Of a stretch of 12,677 nucleotides of DNA, positions 5,814-11,975 are shown in pieces. The position numbers and the translations under genes were made by a program. The DNA comes from an uncultured Chitinophagaceae bacterium. Lineage in GTDB: Bacteria > Bacteroidota > Bacteroidia > Chitinophagales > Chitinophagaceae. The first letter of the stretch is position 1, and each line of letters begins with the position of its first letter. The stretch spans positions 1-12,677 of the forward strand of contig CAMPGT010000105.1 of NCBI GenBank assembly GCA_946885665.1, written 5' to 3'. The notes beneath the pieces were generated by a model. It was not told the origin of the DNA. It saw only the letters and a program-made list of their open reading frames with translations, and did no database searches.

Positions 5814-7192
5814 TTGACGCAATTGTAAAATGTATAATAAGGTTCGTTCTTTACCAGCTTTTGCAGGTAGAGTACCAGCTCGCGCATGTGATAATCGCCC
5901 CACATACTTGATTCGCCCTGCGCCACCGATGCCCCGGGTGGTACGTGATCCCACCTGTTGGGCCAGTGGTACACCGAATGAAGCAATAACCCCTGGTGCT
6001 CTTTTTGTTCGCCCAGGTACGGCGCACCCATGAGCGTTTGCGCAACGGTGAGACCCGCGTGCCAGTATTTGTTGCCCGCGGCGGTGTTCCCTTTGTCCTG
6101 CAGATAACGCCCAAGTCTCAACAGCCCCTGCGCGGCAATAGCGGCGGCCGAACTGTCCACCGGTTCGTATGCGTTGAACGGATCTGCCGGGCGGTTAAGG
6201 TAATCGCCGAGCTTATGCAATGCCGGTGCACCGGTATCCCAGTAAGGCACGCCGTCGGATGGCGTATGCCCGAGGTAGAAATCGCAGGTGGCCTCTGCCG
6301 CTTTCAGCATCCACAATTCAATTTTGCTGTGCCCCCCGAACGATTCGAGATCATCGTAGTCAACATGCTGCAGGAATTCCAGCTCTTCGGCAAACCCGCA
6401 CATAGCCCATGCCAGTCCGCGCGTCCATGTGGTGAAGCCGCTGTATCCCTGCTGTGTATTCGGACACCGGTACTGGCCGTCATTTACATTGAAGATGATC
6501 TCATGGGCGGTTCTGCCCTGTACGTCATAGCCGTCGCGCCCCTCGCCATAAAAAACCGAATAAAATGCCGTGGAATGCAGATGTTGCAGGGCCCTTTCAA
6601 GAAGATTGATTCGCACGTCGTTTTCGGCCTGCAGCACATGCCCAAGATAAAAACTTACCATGAGGCTGCGCACCGACCGGATCGTGTCAACGAACAATGA
6701 GTGTGGCCCGTTGAAAGAATAAATGTATCCGCCGGTTCTCGAGGTTGTCCACCGCGAAGCCTGTACCGCTCCCGAAATTTTCAGCGCCAGTTCATAAAAG
6801 TTTTTTTCCCATTCGTTGAAAGGGATCTTCGACTCGCGCATCAGCCGCAGCAGGTTGCCATACGTGCTGATATTATTGAATCCATGATCGTGAACACCTG
6901 TATGGCTCACATGAGGCGCCATTGAAGCCACCGTTCTGCTCCTGCCCATTTCCAAAAATTGCTTCTCGCCTGTGGCGTCGAATTGGAGCAGCGATGAGCC
7001 GAATTGAAAACCCTGCGTCCACTCCGTCCAGCCGCGCGTTGTATATTTTCCGTTCACGGTATAAACGGGCGCGCCGCGCGAATGGTCGTAATTTTTATCG
7101 ATGTCGTTGATCTTATCGCCGGAGAGTTCCCAGAAACGCTGCATCATCGGCAATAGATCGTTGGCGTGCAAATCGTATTTTATGCTAATCAT
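5810..7192 (-). CDS. Glycoside hydrolase family 88 (unsaturated glucuronyl hydrolase-like)
   Basis: A 460-residue protein with the alpha/alpha-barrel signatures of GH88. Known members remove unsaturated uronic acids from lyase-made oligosaccharides by hydrating the vinyl ether instead of by standard hydrolysis. Asp102 in VHDHGFNN and Asp169 in LFVDTIRS match the positions of the two catalytic aspartates of unsaturated glucuronyl hydrolases, 67 residues apart here and 61 in the Bacillus enzyme from memory. Further family signs are TWTRGLAWAM (255-264), VPYWDTGAP (315-323), SSAAAIAAQGLL (347-358) and a late SMWGDYHMREL. It is longer than the roughly 380 residues usual for the family. No signal peptide is present, so it acts in the cytoplasm on imported small glycosides. 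It is first in the operon, has a strong Shine-Dalgarno, and overlaps the next gene as ATGA. No polysaccharide lyase or SusC/D pair lies in the window. Confidence 0.85.
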   Translation of the reverse strand: MISIKYDLHANDLLPMMQRFWELSGDKINDIDKNYDHSRGAPVYTVNGKYTTRGWTEWTQGFQFGSSLLQFDATGEKQFLEMGRSRTVASMAPHVSHTGVHDHGFNNISTYGNLLRLMRESKIPFNEWEKNFYELALKISGAVQASRWTTSRTGGYIYSFNGPHSLFVDTIRSVRSLMVSFYLGHVLQAENDVRINLLERALQHLHSTAFYSVFYGEGRDGYDVQGRTAHEIIFNVNDGQYRCPNTQQGYSGFTTWTRGLAWAMCGFAEELEFLQHVDYDDLESFGGHSKIELWMLKAAEATCDFYLGHTPSDGVPYWDTGAPALHKLGDYLNRPADPFNAYEPVDSSAAAIAAQGLLRLGRYLQDKGNTAAGNKYWHAGLTVAQTLMGAPYLGEQKEHQGLLLHSVYHWPNRWDHVPPGASVAQGESSMWGDYHMRELVLYLQKLVKNEPYYTFYNCVK

Positions 7193-7196
7193 TTAT

Positions 7197-7204
7197 CCCC
7201 TCCT
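7197..7204 (-). promoter_or_regulatory. Strong Shine-Dalgarno of the GH88 gene
   Basis: On the minus strand AGGAGGGG lies 4 bases before the ATG at 7192, with the core AGGAGG 6 bases away. It is the clearest ribosome binding site in the window, where most starts have none, and it fixes the GH88 start. Confidence 0.8.
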
Positions 7205-7245
7205 GAATTTTCGTTAAGGTACTAACAAGGTTCAACTAATTTTCA

Positions 7246-7255
7246 GCCGGCCGGC
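7246..7255. promoter_or_regulatory. Perfect GC palindrome, candidate operator of the sugar operon
   Basis: GCCGGCCGGC is a perfect 10-base palindrome in an otherwise AT-rich stretch. It starts directly downstream of the minus-strand -7 box, where the GH88 operon transcript should begin, so a bound repressor could block initiation. A related GGCCCGGCC lies at 7297-7305. The regulatory role is inferred. Confidence 0.35.
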
Positions 7256-7290
7256 CAAAATTATATAAATCCTTTCCTTAATCATGTAAA
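7256..7290 (-). promoter_or_regulatory. Candidate promoter of the GH88 operon
   Basis: Reading the minus strand, TAATTTTG (7263-7256) matches the Bacteroidota -7 box TAnnTTTG exactly and overlaps a TATAAT. Nineteen bases before that TATAAT is TTTACA (7290-7285), which could serve as a weak -33 element, though it is not the usual TTTG. The predicted transcript start near 7249 leaves a leader of about 57 bases before the GH88 ATG. Confidence 0.5.
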
Positions 7291-7296
7291 AGCCGC

Positions 7297-7305
7297 GGCC
7301 CGGCC
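7297..7305. promoter_or_regulatory. Second GGCC inverted repeat, near the oxidase promoter
   Basis: GGCCCGGCC is an inverted repeat of GGCC with a one-base centre. It lies 7 bases upstream of the plus-strand -7 box and 48 bases from the similar GGCCGGCC at 7249-7256. One regulator might bind both sites and control both divergent genes, but this is inference, and GC-rich runs can give such matches by chance. Confidence 0.25.
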
Positions 7306-7311
7306 CCACCC

Positions 7312-7319
7312 TAGTTTTG
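7312..7319 (+). promoter_or_regulatory. Candidate -7 box of the multicopper oxidase promoter
   Basis: TAGTTTTG matches TAnnTTTG exactly and ends 21 bases before the oxidase ATG at 7341, giving an expected leader of about 15 bases. No convincing TTTG -33 element is found 19-21 bases upstream. The box also argues against translation from the TTG inside it at 7317. Confidence 0.5.
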
Positions 7320-7340
7320 CGTCACCAAATCAAACACGTC

Positions 7341-8651
7341 ATGCAAAACAAAACCATTCACTACCGCTTCACTGCTTCAGCATTCAAATGGAACATTTCT
7401 GATGAAAAAATCATTACCGCCTGGGGATTTAATAATCGCTTGCCCGGCCCCGAAATAAGAGCAAAAAAGGGAGACACTGTAGTGGTAACCGTAAAGAACA
7501 ATCTTTCCGAGCCCACCATGGTACACTGGCACGGCATCAGGCTGCCGGCGTCGATGGACGGCACCTCCGAAACGCAACGGCCTATTTTACCGGGCGAAGA
7601 ATTTGAATACCGGTTCACCGTACCCGACGCAGGCACCTTCTGGTACCACTCCCATCACAACGAAACGAGCCAGATGGAAAGGGGAATGTATGGTTCGCTG
7701 GTTGTAGAAGATGACTCCGACCCGGTGATGGATGGCGACAGGGTGTTGATGATCGACGACATGAAACTTGACAAGCAGTTTCAATTCAGGAAAGAAGGAT
7801 TTGTGGGACGATGGATGGAACGGCATGATGGCAGGGAGGGCAGCACGCTTCTTATCAATGGAAAGGAGAACACCACCATCAGGATCGCGGCCGCGCAAAC
7901 AGAAAGATGGCGCTTCATCAACGCTTCCAGCGCCAGGTACGTGCGGCTGAGCCTCGGTGGGCGGCCATTCAACGTCATGGCCACAGATGGCGGATTGTTG
8001 GGTTCATATGAAGAAGTGAAGGAACTTTTGATGGTACCGGGCGAACGATATGACATTGCCGCCGGACCCTTTAACGAAGGCGAAACGTTCGCGATTGAAA
8101 GCCTGCATTACAACCGCATGACGTTTGTAAAATCGAAGGACGTGCGGCTGGCAACCGTAAAAGTAGGCAATGCAAAACCCACGGTTGCAGCACCGGCTCA
8201 AACTTTAAGGTCAATAGATCAGTTGGCGCCGCAACAGGCAGTTGTCAACCGCAGGATAAAGTTTTCGGTAGGCGCCAGCCTTAAGAATGGGGTCGATTTT
8301 TTGGTGAACAATGCTATGCATCACCACGATGAGGCCGTACACGTTGGAGAACTGCAGGTGTGGGAAGTGTCGAATACCAGCCTGATGGACCATCCGTTTC
8401 ACCTGCATGGGTTCTTCTTCCAGGTTCTTGAAGTAAACGGCGTACCGCCCGCGTACCAGGCCTGGAAAGACACCATCAACCTGGCGCCGCGCAGCAAAGT
8501 GAAAATTGCCTGGATGCCCGATAACAGGCCGGGCAGATGGATGTATCATTGCCACATACTCGAGCATCATGAAGCCGGAATGATGTCGCATTTCAGCATC
8601 GTAGCCCCGGGTTCAGCAATTGTCGATAACGCGCCTGCGTGTGCACACTAG
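7341..8651 (+). CDS. Multicopper oxidase, three-domain laccase/CueO-like, no signal peptide
   Basis: A 436-residue oxidase that should oxidise a phenolic, metal or other substrate one electron at a time and reduce oxygen to water. All four copper motifs are intact: HWH (residues 62-64), HSH (103-105), HPFHLH (351-356) and HCHILEH (403-409). Type 1 copper ligands would be His351, Cys404, His409 and Met414. An added histidine run, MHHHDEAVH (326-334), lies in the third domain. The start at 7341 is preferred over a TTG at 7317, because that TTG sits in the predicted -7 box and adds only a polar octapeptide. Neither start gives a signal peptide or twin-arginine motif, which is unusual for this family and implies a cytoplasmic enzyme like the spore-coat CotA in this one respect. 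It is divergent from the sugar operon and leads a possible three-gene unit. Confidence 0.93.
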   Translation: MQNKTIHYRFTASAFKWNISDEKIITAWGFNNRLPGPEIRAKKGDTVVVTVKNNLSEPTMVHWHGIRLPASMDGTSETQRPILPGEEFEYRFTVPDAGTFWYHSHHNETSQMERGMYGSLVVEDDSDPVMDGDRVLMIDDMKLDKQFQFRKEGFVGRWMERHDGREGSTLLINGKENTTIRIAAAQTERWRFINASSARYVRLSLGGRPFNVMATDGGLLGSYEEVKELLMVPGERYDIAAGPFNEGETFAIESLHYNRMTFVKSKDVRLATVKVGNAKPTVAAPAQTLRSIDQLAPQQAVVNRRIKFSVGASLKNGVDFLVNNAMHHHDEAVHVGELQVWEVSNTSLMDHPFHLHGFFFQVLEVNGVPPAYQAWKDTINLAPRSKVKIAWMPDNRPGRWMYHCHILEHHEAGMMSHFSIVAPGSAIVDNAPACAH

Positions 8652-8683
8652 AGCAGCCATTCGATTTTCAGTAATTTGCGCCG

Positions 8684-9469
8684 ATGAGATGGCTACTTTC
8701 TTTCGCGTTGACGTTTTCATTGTTTCAGTCATTCGGCCAGCCGCCGCACTACACTGTTGGCAATGCACATTCGCACAACGACTATGAGCAGGATGTACCG
8801 CTGATGCGTGCGTACCGTGCCGGCTTCGGATCGATTGAAGCAGATATATTTCTGCATAACGGACAGTTACTCGTGGCGCATGAAAAAAACGATCTGGACG
8901 CGCACCGCACGCTTCAGCGCCTTTACCTCGATTCGCTTAATACATTTGCAGTAAAAAATAACGGCTACCCATATGCGGACCGTTCCAAAAAACTGCTGCT
9001 GCTCATCGATATCAAAACGGAAGCCGTACCCACGCTGGCTAAATTGACGGAAGTTCTTCAACAATACCCTGCATTAATTGAAAGCCGCAACATGCTATTC
9101 GTTATTTCGGGAAACAGGCCCCCGGAAATTGCGTTCATGCATTATCCTGCTTTCCTTTCCTTTGATGGAGTTGTATCTGCATCATATGGCAAAGATGCCT
9201 TGCAACGCATCGCACTCATGAGCGACAACCTGGCCAATTACACACAATGGGACGGCAGCGGGAAAGTAAAGGCCGCTGACTGGAAAAAACTCAAAGCAGT
9301 CGTAGCAAAGATGCATGCGTTGGGTAAACCCGTTCGCTTCTGGAACGCACCCGACACCGAAAACGCGTGGCGCCAACTGGTGAAGCTGGGTGTGGACTAC
9401 ATCAACACCGACCACATCGATGAATTGGCAACATTCTTTTTGCATTCTCTATCTTTGCCGCCGGGATAA
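8684..9469 (+). CDS. Secreted PI-PLC/GDPD-like phosphodiesterase
   Basis: A 261-residue protein with the PLC-like phosphodiesterase TIM-barrel pattern. Family members cleave phosphodiesters such as glycerophosphodiesters or phosphatidylinositol with acid-base His residues and a metal. Visible residues are His29 and His31 in NAHSHNDYEQ, Glu52 and Asp54 in SIEADIF, His66 in LVAHEK, and Asp109 and Lys111 in LLIDIK. Residues 1-18 form a typical signal peptide ending SFG before Gln19, so export to the periplasm or beyond is expected. Length is normal for the shorter members. It starts 32 bases after the oxidase stop, without Shine-Dalgarno, and the exporter gene follows after 14 bases, so co-transcription is plausible. 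The substrate is unknown, and no phosphate-uptake or lipid gene lies nearby. Confidence 0.85.
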   Translation: MRWLLSFALTFSLFQSFGQPPHYTVGNAHSHNDYEQDVPLMRAYRAGFGSIEADIFLHNGQLLVAHEKNDLDAHRTLQRLYLDSLNTFAVKNNGYPYADRSKKLLLLIDIKTEAVPTLAKLTEVLQQYPALIESRNMLFVISGNRPPEIAFMHYPAFLSFDGVVSASYGKDALQRIALMSDNLANYTQWDGSGKVKAADWKKLKAVVAKMHALGKPVRFWNAPDTENAWRQLVKLGVDYINTDHIDELATFFLHSLSLPPG

Positions 9470-9483
9470 TCCCACGGGCAGGC

Positions 9484-10725
9484 ATGGAGACGATCAGCAG
9501 GACGAGGTTAATTCTTATTCTTGGCTTACTTTCAGCAGTTGGTCCGTTTTCTATTGACATGTACCTGCCGGCGTTCCCCAACATCGCCTCCACTCTCGGC
9601 GCCACTCCCGACATGGTGTCGTACTCATTGTCGAGCTACTTTATCGGCATTTGCGTGGGCCAGATGCTGCTTGGACCACTGCTCGACCGGTACGGAAGAA
9701 AGCGGCCCTTGTACGCGGGCCTTATTCTCTATATTCTTGCGGCGATCGGCTGCGCCGTTGCACCCACGATCGAATCGCTCATCATCTTCCGCTTTTTCCA
9801 GGCAGCAGGCGGATGCGTGGGCATGGTGGCGCCACGGGCCATCGTGCGCGACGTGTTTCCGGTAGAAGAAAATGCGAAGATATTCTCGATGCTTATCCTT
9901 GTCATCGGCGTTTCACCCATCATCGCACCCACCGTGGGAGGATTTGTCACTGCACATTTCGGCTGGCATAGCATCTTTGTGATCCTGGCCATCATCACTT
10001 TCCTGATTTTATTGCTGTCTGTTTGGTTTCTTCCGGAAAGCAAACCTCCCGATCCTACGTTTTCACTGAGGCCAGCGCCCATTATCGCAAGCTTTCGAAA
10101 GGTGATCACTGAGCCCCAGTTTTATACGTACGCGTTAACAGGAGCCACCGCATCGGCGGGATTGTATGCTTACCTGGCGGGATCGCCTTTTGTGTTCATG
10201 GATCTTTATCATGTGACCGGCCAGCAATATGGAGGAATATTTGCGTTGATTGCCGGCGGACTCATCGCCAGCAGCCAGATGAATAACCTCATGCTCAGAA
10301 AATATACCAGTGAACAAATCATCAGGGTGGTGATCAGTTTTCAATCGGCAGTGGCCATAGTACTTGTTGCGGGCACCTATTTTCACTGGCTCGGCCTCGT
10401 AAGCACCATCGTTTGCATATTTTTATACCTGTGCTGCCAGGGCTTCAGCTTTCCCAATTCGTCTGCGCTTTCGATGGCGCCGTTTACAAAAGAAGCCGGC
10501 AGCGCGTCGGCGCTGATGGGGTCCATACAAATGGCATTGGGCGCACTGGCGTCGGGACTCGTTGGATTGTTCAGCGACAACACCGCAGGGCCCATGGTGT
10601 CGGTGATGGCCGGCTGTTCGTTAACCGCCTTTGCTATTTTAATGGTGGGCAGAAGAGCGATCGTACAGAAATGCAGAAGCGAGGATATCGAAGAAAAAAC
10701 ACTCGAAATGATCGAGAAATCCTGA
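9484..10725 (+). CDS. MFS drug exporter, Bcr/CflA type (DHA1)
   Basis: A 413-residue inner-membrane proton-driven exporter of the 12-helix drug:H+ antiporter group. The Bcr/CflA signatures are clear: PFSIDMYLPAFP in helix 1 (residues 21-32), GPLLDRYGRKRPL in the loop after helix 2 (64-76), RFFQAAGGC (103-111) and RAIVRD (118-123). Relatives export bicyclomycin, chloramphenicol, sulfonamides or small metabolites such as cysteine; the substrate here is not known. The cytoplasmic tail is charged (SEDIEEKTLEMIEKS). It begins 14 bases after the phosphodiesterase stop, with only a weak GGGCAGG before the ATG. Its stop lies 2 bases from the stop of the convergent PLP-enzyme gene, so the two transcripts must overlap unless they end inside each other's coding region. 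Confidence 0.9.
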   Translation: METISRTRLILILGLLSAVGPFSIDMYLPAFPNIASTLGATPDMVSYSLSSYFIGICVGQMLLGPLLDRYGRKRPLYAGLILYILAAIGCAVAPTIESLIIFRFFQAAGGCVGMVAPRAIVRDVFPVEENAKIFSMLILVIGVSPIIAPTVGGFVTAHFGWHSIFVILAIITFLILLLSVWFLPESKPPDPTFSLRPAPIIASFRKVITEPQFYTYALTGATASAGLYAYLAGSPFVFMDLYHVTGQQYGGIFALIAGGLIASSQMNNLMLRKYTSEQIIRVVISFQSAVAIVLVAGTYFHWLGLVSTIVCIFLYLCCQGFSFPNSSALSMAPFTKEAGSASALMGSIQMALGALASGLVGLFSDNTAGPMVSVMAGCSLTAFAILMVGRRAIVQKCRSEDIEEKTLEMIEKS

Positions 10726-10727
10726 TA

Positions 10728-11885
10728 TTATTTTTCGAATGCCTGCACAATGTCGTTCATTAAATATTCGGGCTCTTCGAGGCCGAAATAAAACCTGATC
10801 ATCCTGTGTTCCGGATTCTGCGGATCGAATTGTTCCGGCAGCAACGATGCGCACTTCGGAAGCGCAAGGCTTTCATGCCCTCCCCAGCTTACCGCCATCA
10901 ATATATGTTGCAGCGATTCGCAGAAGCGAACAATCTCGCCCATACTTTCAGCCTTCATAATAATTGTCACCAATCCGCAGGCGCCACTCATTTGTTTTTT
11001 TGCCAGCGCATATTGCGGGTTCTCTTCGTCAAGCGGAAACAGAACAGATTCCACCTTCGGGTGTTGTTTCAGCCAGGCAACCATTTGCTTCGTGGTGTAG
11101 CTGATCTTTTCCAGCCGCACCGGCAAAGTGCGGAGACCCCTGAGCAGCAGCCAGGCGTTGAACGGCGACAGTTGAAGCCCCATGTTGAGAAACTCGCTGT
11201 GAAAAATTTTGCTGATCCTTTCGTTTGTTCCGGATAATACGCCAGCAACAACATCGCTGTGCCCGCCAATAAATTTCGTTGCCGATTGCAGCGACAGGTC
11301 TATCCCCCATTTAATCGGTTGCTGGTACAAAGGTGTGCAGTAACTATTGTCGCAAATGGTGACGATTCCGTGTTGCCTGGCGAGCGCCGCAACCGCTTCC
11401 AGGTCTTGCAGGTCGTAAGTGAGGGTATTCGGTGATTCAAGGTAGATAAGACGTGTTGAGGAAGTGATCGCGGCCCGGAAATTGTCAACGCTTCGGCCAT
11501 CAACGAAGGTTGTGGAAACACCAAAACGCGGAAGAACATTATTGAACATTTGCTGCGCCCAGTTGTATGGTTTATTGACTGAAATGATATGATCACCGGA
11601 TTGCACTACCGAGAACACCGCAGCAAATATCGCGGAGGCGCCGCTGTTTAACAGCAGGCAGGCCTCGGCGCCATCAAGCGCCGCCAGCTTTTGTGAAAGA
11701 ATTTGAACGGTAGGATTGATGCCCCTTGTGTAGAGGCTCTCACTTTGCTCATCCTCGAATGCCTTTCTTAAATCGTCAACTTTGCTGAACGCAAAATTGC
11801 TCGTTTGCATTATCGGTGGCGCCACTGCGTTGAAATACAGGTTGCGCTCTTCGCCAAGTTCATTGATGATGAAGGAATTTTCCAT
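10728..11885 (-). CDS. Cys/Met-metabolism PLP-dependent enzyme (cystathionine gamma-synthase family)
   Basis: A 385-residue cytoplasmic fold-type I pyridoxal-phosphate enzyme of the trans-sulfuration family (cystathionine synthase or lyase, methionine gamma-lyase, O-acylhomoserine sulfhydrylase). The PLP lysine is Lys204 in SATKFIGGHSD, with Asp179 in ICDNSY holding the ring nitrogen. Tyr52 and Arg54 in YTRGINPT reach the neighbouring subunit's phosphate, SGASA (81-85) is the glycine loop, SWGGHESL (333-340) is present, and Arg364 in MIRFYFGLE should bind the substrate carboxylate. The loop usually written YGGT reads PYNWAQ (106-111) here, so the stacking tyrosine is kept but the following glycines are not. 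This points to a divergent branch, and the reaction should not be assigned. No sulfur-metabolism genes lie nearby. AATATTTG, one mismatch from the -7 box, lies at 11913-11906 upstream. Confidence 0.87.
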   Translation of the reverse strand: MENSFIINELGEERNLYFNAVAPPIMQTSNFAFSKVDDLRKAFEDEQSESLYTRGINPTVQILSQKLAALDGAEACLLLNSGASAIFAAVFSVVQSGDHIISVNKPYNWAQQMFNNVLPRFGVSTTFVDGRSVDNFRAAITSSTRLIYLESPNTLTYDLQDLEAVAALARQHGIVTICDNSYCTPLYQQPIKWGIDLSLQSATKFIGGHSDVVAGVLSGTNERISKIFHSEFLNMGLQLSPFNAWLLLRGLRTLPVRLEKISYTTKQMVAWLKQHPKVESVLFPLDEENPQYALAKKQMSGACGLVTIIMKAESMGEIVRFCESLQHILMAVSWGGHESLALPKCASLLPEQFDPQNPEHRMIRFYFGLEEPEYLMNDIVQAFEK

Positions 11886-11975
11886 GCCGGTGCAGATGGT
11901 TCCTGCAAATATTGGATAATTCTCAGCATATTACAGCATACATGTTTTCCGATTATTGGGCACCTTCAATTTTTT
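11886..11975. promoter_or_regulatory. Divergent intergenic region, PLP enzyme / GH172
   Basis: These 90 bases separate two divergent starts. CAAATATT at 11906-11913 reads AATATTTG on the minus strand, one mismatch from TAnnTTTG, and could serve the PLP gene. A direct repeat CAGCATA occurs at 11924-11930 and 11934-11940, its copies 10 bases apart, about one helical turn. No clear box is seen for the plus-strand gene, whose start follows a T-run with no Shine-Dalgarno. Confidence 0.35.

Noticed and set aside
5814..5954. Extended N-terminus for the isomerase, starting at 5954
   Set aside because: It would overlap the GH88 gene by 145 bases and adds residues with no family similarity; the ATGA overlap at 5810-5813 explains the start better.
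5996..6700. A 234-codon open frame on the plus strand opposite the GH88 gene
   Set aside because: It lies wholly inside a well-supported GH88 gene and shows no domain, motif or start signal of its own.
7317..7340. TTG start for the multicopper oxidase
   Set aside because: The TTG is part of the predicted -7 box, so it would not be in the transcript, and the extra eight residues do not add a signal peptide.
8672..8678. TAATTTG before the phosphodiesterase gene as a -7 box
   Set aside because: The spacing in the box is one base short of TAnnTTTG, and it would leave almost no leader before the ATG at 8684.
10702..10716. Small hairpin CTCGA/TCGAG near the end of the exporter gene as a terminator
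   Set aside because: The stem is only 5 bases, lies inside the coding sequence, and is not followed by a convincing T-run on either strand.
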